Positions 25,301 through 37,159 are shown, numbered from the stretch's first letter. The stretch is 64,000 nucleotides of DNA from Diplosphaera chodatii (GCA_032358165.1 JAALGY010000008.1:248001-312000); one strand, 5' to 3'. The notes: generated by a model from the letters alone, not told the origin. A program made the numbers and translations.

Positions 25301-27788
25301 CTGCCCACCCGCAGGGTCTTCACGGCCTCGGCGGCGCTGGTGAAGGTGTGCGGCGCCTCCCCGAGCACGTGCGCGTACCACCCCTTCTTCACGATGTTCC
25401 AGTCCGCCTGCAGAGCCACATGCGCGAGGGTCGCTGCACATACACCACTGCACCACCCATGCCTCAGGACGTGTGAGGCCACCCGAATTTGCTGATCAGT
25501 CTGCTGGCGGTGCAGCGCACTGTGGTGTTAGTGTCTGCTGCTGTTGCCTTCCACCCGCATTCTTTCGAACGTAAGACGGCTGCACTACTCTCACCTCGTA
25601 GCGGTCCATGGTGACGCCCATGCGGCCGCCGCCGGACGCGATCTTGGCGTCGCAGCCCGCAGCGCACGCCTCCTTCAGATCCTTCTCCAGCTGGTCAACG
25701 AAGCCGACGCTGCTGCCGTCCTGCGACCAGGCACGGCAGAGCCTCAGCGTGCTGTGCCTCTGCGTGCTGCCGAGGCAGCGATGCCGCCCCTATTGCTACC
25801 AACGCCAAGCAGCTGCCCTGCTGGCGGCTGTCTCCTCCCTCTGGATGTCCTTTGCCCCTACAATGGCTCTCGCTGCATTGTGCTTCCAGCGGTCTGTCCA
25901 TCACATCAGGAGCGAGCTGTGTTGTGATGCCGCCAGGCATTCATAAACAGAATGCCAAGGAGCTGCGGCGCTCACCGGCACGTCGCGGCCGTCTGTCAGG
26001 ATGTGCACGCGGATGCGCTTAGCGCCCTGCTTCACGCTGCCGTCGATGAACTGCTTCAGCTGGTCGTACCGCGAGTGCACGCCTGCAGGCAAGCATGATT
26101 CCACGCTCAGCTCCCTGGCTGTCAAAGATGTGTGTCGTGCAGGGCATCGCCAAATCGCCACCCCGTTGCCGCTTGCTGCCCAATCCCCCAGGTTGCAGCC
26201 GCCTGCCGTATGCCCGTCCGCTCTGGCGCTGGTGTCAGGATAGGCCGCCACTGGGTTGTTTGGACAGCGACACCCCTCCGAGAGCTGCCATCATCCTGGG
26301 AGCAACGCAGCTCACCGCCGTCGGAAAGCAGGCCGATGAAGTGGAGGGTGTGCTCCGCGAGCGCAGGTTTGATGTACTGGAAGCCGGCGCCGCTGAAGGC
26401 CGCCCCGCTCTCCAGCGCGATGTCCACCAGCCGCGCACCCTGCAGCGCAGAGCATCCGCCGGGTCGTATGAGAGTGCCGGAGCGCCCTCGCACGCGACGC
26501 AATCAGCCGCATGGTGCTGTGCGGCTCATTCGTCCAGCTGCAACAGCATCTGCAACAGGTGCCACATGCAACAGGTGGACCCAGAGCCCTTTCAGGGACG
26601 ATGCAAAGCTGGGGCACGGTTCACGTGCAGGGACGGCCTGCTCGCTGTGCTCAGGGTGCTGGAAGCGCACCTGGTCGACGACCTGCCCGGAGCCCAGCGC
26701 GTTGTGGCCCACCTCCGAGTTGCCCATGTCCGCGTCGCTGGGCAGCCCCACCGCCGTGCCGTGCGCCCGCACCGTCCTGGGCGGCACGGCTGGGTGTCAG
26801 GGCGTGAACAGTTCACCGGGCCGCTTCTGAGCGGCCTGCTGATCTCCCGCCTGAGGACTGTGTTGAGCTTGCTGCTATTGCCGTGCCATGTACGCCAATA
26901 CAATTAGCATAAGCACTGACAATGCTGCACATCCCTTGCTGCATGATGCTGCTCCTGGCGCACATGAGCCAGAACCATGCGCAGGTGCTGTCGTTTGAAC
27001 CCCGTGTGCACCTGAAGCGCTCCTCGTTCTTGCGCAGCGAGTCGTACACCGGCGTCTCCGCCATGTGGATGCCGTTGTACTTGTCCTCGGTGTTGTAGCC
27101 GAAGCCGTCCAGGATGCACACCTGCGCAGCCGGATGTTGCACGTGTCTGTGCATGTGTCGCACCGGGGCATCCCAACGCGGCAGCGCCATGCTGCTTGCT
27201 GGCCACTGCCTCGAGCTCCCGCAATTGGTGTGTGTTTGAGCCAGCTGCACAAAACACGCTGCTGAGGAGTGCAGCACCCGCTGGTGTGTTGTCTGCGAGC
27301 AGTGTAGTGACACTGTGCTACGGCAACCCTATAATGAGCGTGCGGCAGTGTCGCCGTGCGACAGGGTGACGGCAAGCCACCCTGCTAACCAGCGAAGACA
27401 GGCCGCAGAGCCTGGATGTCAATCCTCGCTTCTGCGGCTGACTGCCACAGCATGTTGCATGCACACCAGGGCACACCATGACTATCAATGCAATGACACC
27501 AGGTCGTTGCCCGCGCTTTGCAGCGCAACACCCCTATGAAGCGCGTGAGGACTGGGAAACAAAGAGAATAGACATACGCAAGAAGCTCACCATTACGGGG
27601 CCCTCGGCCTTCGGAATGGCCTTGTGCGGCCTGCGAATGGAAACAGATGACGGCTCACTATGCGCAATGCTGTGGTTGCTTTGCGGACTGTTAGTGATCT
27701 GCAACGCACTGCCATGCATGTATCGTCGGCCTTGACCTCCTGCTCACGATGCGGTGCTTTGCACTCACTTCAACTGAAACTGGGCCAT
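22380..27788 (-). CDS. iPGAM: 2,3-bisphosphoglycerate-independent phosphoglycerate mutase
   Basis: Interconverts 3- and 2-phosphoglycerate in glycolysis/gluconeogenesis with two metal ions and a phosphoserine intermediate. Seventeen exons join in frame to 555 residues, close to plant iPGAMs: 27769-27788, 27591-27630, 27012-27121, 26671-26776, 26316-26439, 25976-26082, 25595-25720, 25309-25407, 25007-25108, 24747-24842, 24444-24534, 24053-24183, 23737-23868, 23341-23418, 23059-23127, 22675-22828, 22380-22462. Motifs: [10 protein letters not shown] with the first metal Asp, [21 protein letters not shown] region with the catalytic Ser, [45 protein letters not shown] metal ligands, [13 protein letters not shown]. 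The first exon supplies only MAQFQL plus two bases. No transit peptide, so cytosolic. All catalytic landmarks look intact. Confidence 0.95.
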
Positions 27789-28415
27789 GCTCTTCTTCTG
27801 CCCGCGCTCGCCATTCTCGCCAGGCTGCATGGTTGCTTGTCGCTGAGCAGCTGTGTGTGTGCTAAGCAACGATGATTGTGCTGCAGGCGCAGCAACCGCT
27901 GTTCTGATGGTCAGCAGCCCTGTTCCCCAGTGTCGTCAGCATGAGATTCTCTCGCCTTCGCCGAAGCATGAGCCTTGTGACGAAACGGTGCATGAGTTCG
28001 CCACTATACATTGTTTGCCTACTAGATTATGCGTATGCCGCTCGCGCACTGCACGCTGGAATCGACTGCGTTCGCACTATCAATACCTCGATCGGATACT
28101 ACTTGATGCACAATACGAAAACCTGTCTGAGCAACCCTGAGAAAGTGATCCGTGCCTGGATGGTCTCATGATGCTGTATAGTCTGCAGTGGACCAGCGTT
28201 GTTTCGGAGACTCTGAAGGGTGGGAGGTTGCACTCCTTCTGAAGGGCTGTGAGACAGGTGCAGAGACCAACCCTGTGAGCTGGTCCCAGGCAACTTGCAC
28301 CCGCAGATCCGCACATGGTTTTTGCACCACAAGCTGGCTGCTCACCGGCGATCGCGACGCCTGTGCAACCTGCCATGCCGCACCTAGCTACGCCCTACAC
28401 AACCTGAACACCGCC
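27789..28415. promoter_or_regulatory. Divergent promoter region between iPGAM and the SGNH-like gene
   Basis: The two genes start about 630 bases apart and point outward, so both promoters should lie here. No clear TATA box is seen. The frame of the downstream gene is open back to about 28188 (including an ATG there), but those residues look non-coding. Confidence 0.4.
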
Positions 28416-30744
28416 ATGCGTGACTCTTCTCATGCGGCTGCCAGGCGGCGGGCGATGCGGGGGCACCTGATAGCAAAGGGCCTGGCGTGGCTGGGCGGCG
28501 GTGCCTTCATCCTGCTGCTGCTATCGGCCAGCGGCGTGCTGGACCTGCTGAAGGCCAGCGCCGGCAGTGGCATTGGCAGCGGCACCCCTCTGGCCGACCC
28601 CAAATGGCAGACTGTTCACGAGGAGTACGTGCGAGACCTGCGGATCCAGGACGCCGGAGAGGTGGGCAGCCACATGTGTTTACGATGCCAATGCTGCAAG
28701 ATGCCCAGCAGCCTTGCTGGCCCTTCCAGACCTGGTGGCTTTTTCCCCTCAATTTGTCCCACAGACGCACAAAACCCGAGCAGAGAGTACTGGTGTTCGT
28801 GTGCCCCAGGGCCTGCAGATGGTGCTGTATGGGGACGACTGGGTGGAGTCCTGGCGCGGCACCTCCGGCGGCAACCCATGCCCGGCGTGCAAGGGCATCC
28901 CGGACATGTGGCAGCGCCACTTTGGCCACTGGCGTGCCCGGGCGTACGGCATTGCAGGTGCAGGCGCATCTGCAGCCCTTGCCTGACAGCTGCTGCACTG
29001 CGCGCCGCACACCAGGGATGCAGTGGAACACAACAGAGCTGCACGGTCAGACGTGGGTCGTCAAAACCAGCATTCACCCTGTTTGGCTGTGGATGAGTTG
29101 CTGCCAGCAAACGTTCCAACGTAATGCGACGCACTGCAACATGCTCAGCCACTGCTCGCTTGCTCATCCTGCACCCTGCTTCCTGAAGGCATCCAGAGCA
29201 GCCACCTGCTGTGGCGGCTGCGCAACGGGGGCACCCCGCAGCGGCAGCCGCCGGTGCAGATCCTGCACATCGGGGCCGCCGACCTGGACGCCGCGTACAG
29301 CAGCCGGGGCTCGGCGGGGGCGGCTTCCGCTGCCCCCGCTATTGTGTCCAGGTACGTCCCCGCTGATAGGAAGGGAGCACTGGCGCAGAGCTTTGGTTGC
29401 GGGTGCGGGCTGTGCAGCTCAGGTTACGCAGCTCTGAGCGAGGCGCCCAGCATCAGTTGCATCACAACGTTCAACAGCAGGTCGCCATGTCAGTGAGGCC
29501 GATAACAGCATGAGGGGGTCTGCATGGACATCAGCTCAAGTGCTCTGACACGGTGCAGGGTCGAGGACAGCCTGAAGCTGCTGCACGGGCGGCAGCCGAC
29601 GGGGCGCGTGCTGCTGCTGGGGCTGCTGCCCCGGGTGCCCGCGCCGCAGCCAAAGGGCAGCCAGGACCCCACCTACGATGCGAACGGCTCCGCCGACGGC
29701 TACGCGTGGCCCTCGCCGCTGGCGGCGGGCATCGCGGCCGTCAACGAGCACCTGGCGGCCCTGGCTGACAGGTGCTGCTTTCCCCACCACTGTACTGTCT
29801 GTATGCACCTGCTATCCATTGAGACCTGCGGCGGTCACTGAACAAGGGGACGTGGAAGGAGGTGGCTGCCTGCCGGACTCAGACCACCACGAACCAGCAA
29901 CACACTCCTCCTCCTGCTGCATTCATAGGTACCCGGCAGCACACTATTTAGACTGCGGCTCAGCGCTGCTGATGAATGGCGCGGCACCAGGAGCACGTCT
30001 CATTTCCCGGGAACTTGTCCCAGACGGCAGGCAGCCGGTGGGTGGAACTGATCGCCGACCTTGTCACCCTTTTTGACCGGCACAGTTTGTCGGCATCGCG
30101 ACGCAGCGCTTGGGCTCCGCATCCCGTGGGCACTGGCTCACCATGGTCGAGTTGCGGCCACCTTGCTTGCTGCACGATGTGCTCAATGCCGTATCTGCTG
30201 GGTGCACGCCGCAGGGGCCAGAGGGGATGCACCGCATCGGCCTGTGCCTGGATTCCCTGGTGCACTACCTCATCATGGGGCCGCCGCCCATTGGCGTTTC
30301 AATCGTTGATGAGGTAAGCAGTATTGTCAGTCGATGGCCATCTCCTGTGGATGTATGAGCATGCAGTTGACTCCTCAGGCACTTCAGTCTGCCTGTTTCA
30401 CACCAACCTGTGCATTGCACCAATCTTCCATGGAGGAGTCATGCAAGCTGCACAGTGTAGCTCTGATGAGAGGGGCAGACTCTGACAGCCTTTGTTGACG
30501 GTAACAGGACGATGATCCCACCCCGGAGCGCCCAGAGAACCTGCAGACGCGGCTGGTGGAGGAGACGAAAGCTCCCAAGAAGGCGAAGGGAAAGGCGAAA
30601 GGGAAGGCAAAAGCGGTGGCTGCAGGCGCCGAAGCAGCAGCCGCCACCACTGCTGCTGACAGTGTTGTGACGCCCCAGGTCAGGCCGCTGAGCACTGTTG
30701 ACAATGTTGCTGGTGCTACTGATACTTCTGCTGCTTCGAGCTGA
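28416..30744 (+). CDS. Membrane-anchored SGNH/GDSL-like protein, probably catalytically dead
   Basis: Seven exons (28416-28661, 28765-28957, 29189-29351, 29559-29771, 29929-30037, 30215-30313, 30508-30744) give 419 residues. A basic N-terminus (ARRRAMRGHL) and one hydrophobic segment (GGGAFILLLLSASGVLDLL) suggest a type II anchor. Block I is VLYGDDWVESWRGT where active relatives have GDS(I)xExWRG; the nucleophile Ser is Asp. Block III is LHIGAADLDAAY instead of IGTNDL, losing the Asn. LLWRLRNG and the final D...GMHRIG (Asp/His block) remain. The last exon adds a Lys/Ala-rich tail (KAPKKAKGKAKGKAKA) and an acidic/Thr-Ala end. The intron before the last block could use GT at 30038 or a nearby GC donor. 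Role unknown; ligand binding or scaffolding is possible. Confidence 0.8.
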
Positions 30745-31467
30745 ATACTGCTTGAACAGGATGCCTGCCAATGCACTGGTTGCGTCCTTTCCCGTGCGCT
30801 GTTGTGCGACCAGGATAGTGGCTCGCAGATTCAGGCTGAACTAGCATGCCTATTTCCACTCCACAGGGTGGCGTGGCCACGGCATAACAATGCAATCGGC
30901 AGCGCTGCCGCAGCAATGCTCGTAGTGTTGTGAGGGTGGAAGTGGACCTTGTGTTGACACAGTGTGTTCAGCTGTTGGTTCATGAGTGTATAGCGAGTGT
31001 ATACAAGAGAGCGTGGGAGGAGAACGTACATACTATCCAGCGGGGTCAGAGGGATTGCAGCATGCTCCTTAGGCATGTTCATCTACAATTGGCTTGCAGT
31101 TGAGACCTTGGAAGCTGCTCCGTACCAAGCCATCGTTTGCTGGTGTAAATCACAAGGATGCCAGTGTATATATTGCAAACCACAAGTGTGTGTGTTCTTG
31201 AGACGACACCCCCTTGGCTCACTCCCTGTCTGACACCACGGTGCTGCTGGCATAATTATACCCAGATGCTGCAATCTTCTGGTCAAATGCGAGAACGAGC
31301 ATGCTGCATGTTGCTTAGGACCTCAGCAAAGACTGCGGGGATCAAAACAAGCATGGTGTGCTTGCAGATGACAGCATGGCATGGGTAGCAAGGTGGTTGT
31401 GCGCTGTGTGACATGCAGTGCAGAGAGCAACCGGTGACACATCAGTGCAGGCAAAATCCCCACCGTG
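30745..31467. other. Convergent intergenic region
   Basis: 3' flanks of the SGNH-like gene (+) and the extensin-like gene (-). A TGTAA at 31144-31148 lies 400 bases after the plus-strand stop. No coding exon seen. Confidence 0.45.
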
Positions 31468-32277
31468 CTAGCCCCCGTAGGACACGCTGCCATATCCGGA
31501 TGTGCTGCCCCCGACACCCTTTGCCACTGGCAATATCGGTACGATCGGCACCAGGGCCGGAATCTTGACAGGCGGCAGTGCGGTTGGTGCTGGTGTGAAG
31601 GGCGTCGCATATGTGGTGTACGTGGAAGCTGTTGGTAGGACGTACGATGGCGGAGCTGGAGTCACTGCCGGCAGCAGGGCTGGGTATGTGGCTGTGGCGG
31701 GCGCCACATAGGTGGCCGCTGGCGGGGGCGTGTATGTCGGCGCAGCGGTCACAGGAACCAGCGCTGGGTACGTTGGGGCTGGCGTGACGGGTGGGGCCGC
31801 ATAGGTCGGAGCTGCTGTCACAGGGGCCAGCGCTGGGTACGCTGGAACTGGCGTGACGGGCGGGGCCGCATACGTCGGAGCTGCCGTCACAGGGGCCAGT
31901 ACTGGGTACGCCGGGGCTGGCGTCGGTGCCACATAGTATGTTGGCGCTGCAGTGACCGGCGGTGGCACCCCGACCTGCAGACCATGTGAAGTCATCTTGA
32001 GAACCTCGCCAGGAGCGCTGCACATTGCAAGAGCCATTGCAGCATACAGATGCGTCTGCGCTCCAATGACAGCTGCACAGGAGTGGCATGGGTGCAGCCT
32101 TGCACCGACATGAGCTGCGTGATTGCTCACTGTTGTGGCGGCCACATAGGCGGGAGCTATGGGTGGTGGCGGAGGAGGAGGTGGAGGCGGCGGCGGCGGC
32201 GGGGGAGGGGGCGGCAGCGATGCTGCAGGATCCACAGGGGGTGTTGCCAGCAGGCTTCGCGTGGCGGGGGGCGGCGG

Positions 32278-32310
<33 letters not shown>

Positions 32311-33522
32311 TGGCGACACAATGGCCTTTGCCGGCGGCGGCGAGGTGTAGTACACGGCTGGTGGAGGGGGCGAGTAGGTCGGAGGTGGCAAATAGGTCGG
32401 TGGCGATGGGTAAGTGGGCGCGGGGGGATAGACCGGCGGTGGTGAGTAGGTCGGCGGGGGTGAGTAGGTTGTCAGTGGTGAGTAGGTCGTCGGGGGTGGA
32501 TAGGCCGGCGGTGGTGAGTAGCTTGGCGGCGGTGAGTAGGTCGGCAGGGGGGCTATGGGCGGCAGCACCGGGTAGGCGGGCGGCAGCGGGGGCGACGCGA
32601 AGGGCCGCTCTCCCCCGGCGGGGGGCGGCGATGCCACCGGCGGAATGCCGCTGTACAGCAGGTAGCCTGCAGTGGTCAGGAGGTACGGTCACAGAATGTA
32701 GGAGGCACACAGTAGCAGCCAGCAAATGGACCACAGCCTGTAAACCATTACATAGGTGCATCCAGGTGGCGGTGGCATGGCATGTATCAGAGCAGGTGCC
32801 TCATTCAACGCAGCTACGCACACGCGGCGACACACCACTACGACCAGGCCAGGCGCTCCCTCTACCAAGGGCCACATACAAGCAGTAGTAGGCAGGCTTG
32901 GATGCAGCGCAGGCAGAGTAAGCAGCCGCCCTCACCTCCGGGCACAGGGATGGGCGTCAACACAGGCGCCAGCTGACCTGCGCACAACAGACAGATGCTG
33001 TTGCAGCAAGGCGGGGACGACCCATGCCGTTATCTGGCATGTAGCGGCGTCTCCTCATGAGGTGCTGGATGCACAGTGCGCTGATACGTTGCAGCTGCCA
33101 GATCCCAGCAGCTTCGTTCCGAAAGACTTCGACTAAGGTCGTCGACCAGTCCGATATGCAGCGCCCCATCTAGCAATGCAGCCGCGGGATCACTCCTGTC
33201 TGGTCGTAGTGACATAGACGCACGGTGGTGTGGCGGCAATAGAAGCCCTCAGGGCACAATAAACAGGCGGGCAGCTGGCCGACAATTGCGACAGACAGCA
33301 TCAAAGGCAGCAGATGCGGCCTCTGTCTGAGAAACGCCGTGCGATACAGCAAATCTGTGCATCCTTGAAATTCACTGACACCTGGGGTACAGGGTTGATT
33401 TCGGAAGGGCATTGGCCGAACGTCACTGCACCTTGCACGCCGACCGGAGCTGCTAAGGCTGCCGCCAGAAGTGCCGCCGATAACACCGCCGTGGCCCTCG
33501 CATGCAGCGGTGCTGTCTTCAT
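31468..33522 (-). CDS. Secreted extensin-like proline-rich protein
   Basis: Four exons (33382-33522, 32936-32972, 32131-32666, 31468-31974) give 406 residues in frame. The first exon encodes a signal peptide (MKTAPLHARATAVLSAALLA, then AALAAPVGVQG) followed by FGQCPSEINPVPQ. Then come extensin-like repeats (TYSPPPSYSPPPAYPPP style), two polyproline runs, and Ala/Val-rich repeats of APPVTPAPTYPALVPVTAAP type, ending GYGSVSYGG. Tyr spaced among Pro suits wall cross-linking. The acceptor of exon 2 is chosen as GGTCAG|CTG because it keeps phase with both neighbours. The intron 31975-32130 is itself open in frame. Secretion and wall role follow from composition. Confidence 0.8.
31737..31951 (-). 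repeat. 69-bp tandem repeat (23 residues) in the extensin-like gene
   Basis: The same phase point (GCNGTCACAGG on +) recurs at 31745, 31814 and 31883, exactly 69 bases apart; the units differ at a few bases. Each encodes one PVTAAPTY...PALAPVTAAP unit. Confidence 0.85.
31975..32130 (-). other. Stop-free 156-base intron (exitron-like)
   Basis: Starts GTGAGC, ends CTGCAG, is 52 codons long and has no stop in the frame of the flanking exons. Its translation (ARLHPCHSCAAVIG, LYAAMALAMCSAPG) is Cys-containing and quite unlike the Pro-rich neighbours, so I treat it as an intron; retention would insert 52 residues in frame. Confidence 0.65.
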
Positions 33523-34257
33523 TATGGCTTGTGCTGGGCTGCAAATTGGTCTCTGAAGGCCCCTCAGACGTTCTGGCAGAATGACCCCTGCGCAACGGTG
33601 GCCGATGGTCGTCGGTCGGCCTTTCTGGGAGCTTCTTCCCACTGCCAGCTGCTCTGCTTCCATAGCATCACGCAGGCAGTATGGCGAGGATATCAGCTGG
33701 ACTTTCGTGAGGGATCGTCAGCTCATAAGCTCGGCAGATCCTGCCACGTGATGAAGGGCGTGCAGCAGCGTCGGTGCCAGAATGCCGCCAGTAGTGCTGG
33801 CACAGAGGGGCTGACGTGTCAACTTCCAGCCTGCTTCCCTGCTTTCGGTCGCTTCGGGTGTCAACACGCATATCAGCGCAATTAAAGGCAATCACGACAC
33901 TTTGCTTCGGAGTCATCGTCAGCCATATCATACCGTGAGTCATGGTGCACGCACCCACGTGATATGCCTGCAAGTCTCGAAGCAAGCTGTGTTGTTGGCC
34001 ACTTTGCTGGTGCAGCACCTCATTTCACCACTGGATCATGGGTCTTTCAATTGCAATGCGATCCTGCAACATTTTGTTAAATAACAGATCGACCGTCGCT
34101 GATATGACCGCAGTGCAGGAATTCAGATTATTCCAGGCTCCAGCCATGCATGCGTGATCGCAACCAGTCCTGCACCTTGCGAACCGCTGATCTGCTTGTC
34201 TCATCTGCAGGTCCGCATTTTGAGTGGATCTGCAGAGTTGCAGCAGCGCGCGCCGCG
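33523..34257. promoter_or_regulatory. Divergent promoter region, extensin-like gene and SDR-2
   Basis: About 735 bases between outward-pointing starts. The middle part (33850-34150) is less GC-rich. No convincing core motif or coding exon found. Confidence 0.4.
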
Positions 34258-37003
34258 ATGTCGGGGCAGGACACGGACATCAGCCACATGGGGCAGGGCG
34301 GGGAGGGCGCGGGCAAGGTGGGCAGCGCCGCCGCCGGCGTCGCCCAGGTGCGAACTCGACTCAAAAGTGCATGTTATGCAGGTCTATATATCTTACGGTG
34401 ATGCGGCCTGCGGCAAGCGCGTCCAGTCGTGCTGCATGCAGCGGCTGCCGCACTAGCTGCTGGCAGCCTGCATGCACACGCCTGCCGGGGCTGAAACATG
34501 CATGCAGAGTCGTGCCGCATGCACACTTAGCTACATGAACCACTGGCGTCTTCGGTTCCTGTTCTTAGGCAGCCAAGTCGGCATACTCGGCGGTCACGGG
34601 CGGCAGCCAGGACCCGCGGACTGCGTATGCCACGCCGCCCTTTGCCCCGCAGACGCAGTCGGTGCCTGGAGACCAGGACAAGTGCGCACGGCCAGCCCGT
34701 GTGGCTGCACCAGCATGAAAAGCGTACAACTGGTTTGCGTTTATCAGAAACCCTGCTATAGACGCGTCCTCATGGCTGCAGGATGTCGCCGGAGCCCGAC
34801 TATGGCTACAAGTCGTACAAGGGCAGCGGCAAGCTTGAATGCAAGGTACAAGCCTGCCTTGCACTTCGCACATATGATTTTTTGCCGCCAAGGCTGAGCG
34901 CGTCCTTGCTGTCTCATGCCTACTGTAGAGGACCTCGCTGATCGTACTCGACAGAGCACTGCTTGCGGCGTTTGGACGCTTCGGTAGAGACGCTCCGCTC
35001 ATTCGCCTGATGCCTCTGCAGGCGGCGCTGGTGACAGGCGGCGACTCGGGCATCGGCCGCGCCATCGCGCTGGCGTACGCGCGCGAGGGCGCCGACGTCG
35101 CCGTCTCCTACCTCAACGAGCACAAGGACGCTGAGGTGAGGGCTTCCTGCGCATGTGTGGCACACCGATGGTGCCATCTGCTCTTTGCCTGGGTTTTGGT
35201 GAGAAATCAGGTACCATGCAGCATCCGCTGGGGCTGGGCTAGCAGCACACATGATGCAGGGGTTTGCACATGAGCCAGCACGGCAACTTGGTCACTGCGC
35301 CCCAGAACACCAATATACCATCCAACTCTGTTCCACACAAAGGCGTCCCAGAAAGGCAGAGAATGTTCCCTTATAAGGTGAAGGCGACAACTCAAGCTCT
35401 CATGTCTGCCGCTGCAGGAGACGAAGCGGGTGGTGGAGGAGGCGGGGCGGCGGTGCGTGCTGCTGCCGGGGGACCTGGCCACTGAGGCGGGGTGCCAGGC
35501 GGCCGTCCGCGGCGCCGTCGAGGCTCTCGGCCGCATCGACATCCTGGTGGGTGCTGCAGGGAGGACATAGCGGGGCGACGAATGGCTCCTTGCGCGCAGG
35601 GAGCGCTTTACAAGTGACAACACTGAGCATGCAATGTGAACACATCTGCCACATCACGGTGTCACTCTGCAAGTGCGTGGCGTGAACATGCGCGGCAACG
35701 ATGGTGGCCCATGATCTGGGCCTGTGCTCTGTTGCTTTCTGTTGTACAAGAGAGGAGCCACAACAAAGGAGCTCGCATGGCTGTCGACAGCGATCCCGCT
35801 CCTGCTGCCGCAGGTGAACAACGCGTCGGTGCAGGGGGCGGCGGTGGAGGACCTGCGGGACATCAGCCGCGAGCGTCTGGAGCGCACCTTCAACACCAAT
35901 GTCATCGCCATGTTCAACATCGTGCAGGCACGCGCAGGCTTGCCCTGGCCGCTGAATGCAACCTGCAACGGAACATCAAGCGTCCATCTGGATGACTAGC
36001 TTGCAGCTGCTGCTGCAGGGGTTGGTGCTGCACGCGCCGCCGTGCCGTACCTCGAGGCAGCGAAGCAGAGGTGGCAAAGCACTCACAGCAACGCTCCTCA
36101 CGAACGAACACCGTGCCTGCAGCTGGCGCTGACGCACATGAAGGAGGGCGGCTGCATCATCAACTGCGCCTCCATCCAGGGGTACTCGCCCACCCCCGCG
36201 GTCCTGGACTATGCGACCACAAAGGTGCAGCAGATGCTGACGATGCCCATGAACCCAATTATGTCACTCGTATCCACCAATCTCTCCATCCCTCCAGTGT
36301 CATTGTGGAGACGCTATGGACTGTCAGCATGCCAGTGCGCCCCCTGCAGCCAGATGGCGCATTCCTCCAGTCTACGCACATCTTTCGTCAGGAGTCCGAT
36401 AGCATCTGGACCGTGCTGTGCAGGCAGCCATCGTGGGCATGACGAAGGGCATGTCGACGATGCTGGCTGAGAAGCATGGCATTCGCGTGAACGCCGTTGC
36501 GCCCGGCCCCATCTGGTGAGAGTCTCCAACCCTCTCACATGGCCCTGGCATACTCTTGCTGGCTGCGCATGTTGGGATCTGCTCTGGCGTTGGCATCATA
36601 CCACAGCACGTGGATGCTGCCGTGTCATATACGGTGCTACGCTTACGTCAGGGTCCGATGCCAATGCTCTGGCTGCCTGCAACAGGACGCCCATGCCGCA
36701 GTCGTCTTTCCCGGCAAAGGCCATCAGCGAGTTCGGGAAGCAAGTGCCTCTTAAGCGGCCCGGACAGCCCAAGGAGGTTGCAGCCGCCTTTGGTGCGTGC
36801 TGATGTACATCTGCATATCGTAATAAAACTCGAACAGGCTGTGTCATGTTGGACCCCTTGTCCCTGCTACATTGGTGTGAAGGACTCCCAAGCAAATCTG
36901 ATACATCATCTCTGGCTGTTGTGCAGTATTTCTGGCATCGCCAGAGGCCAGCTACATCAGCGGGGAGGTGCTGGCGGTGACTGGCGGCAGCCCCACGGCC
37001 TAG
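34258..37003 (+). CDS. Short-chain dehydrogenase/reductase, paralog of SDR-1 (SDR-2)
   Basis: Ten exons close in frame to 333 residues: 34258-34347, 34569-34681, 34782-34845, 35022-35135, 35418-35546, 35814-35927, 36123-36224, 36424-36515, 36686-36792, 36927-37003. The start [17 protein letters not shown] is followed by a region matching SDR-1 ([34 protein letters not shown]). Motifs: [25 protein letters not shown] with the catalytic Ser, YATTK with Tyr/Lys, [19 protein letters not shown]. The exons of 64, 114 and 92 bases are the same lengths as in SDR-1, but introns around the NNA and catalytic regions sit elsewhere. The intron after 35927 needs a GC donor (CAG|GCACGC). Same likely reaction class as SDR-1: NAD(P)H-dependent reduction of aldehydes or sugars. 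Confidence 0.9.
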
Positions 37004-37159
37004 GGAAAGGGCGCACGTGGCCGTGATTGCCACAAGCCCATGTCGGATTGGTTTCCAGTAGTAGCTGACTAGGGACCTTATGGATTGCCCTCTGTCACAC
37101 CACCCATCAAATCGGTGATAATATCAGAGATGCGCGTAAGCCGATGCGGCTACACGGTC

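Noticed and set aside
31442..32761. 439-residue minus-strand ORF next to the extensin-like frame
   Set aside because: Shifted frame of the same proline repeats (Thr/Ala/His-rich); it lacks the signal peptide and cannot be spliced to exon 1 of that gene.
35994..36112. Possible SDR-2 exon coding [15 protein letters not shown]
   Set aside because: Including it needs a different phase, while skipping it joins NIVQ to [10 protein letters not shown] exactly as in the paralog.
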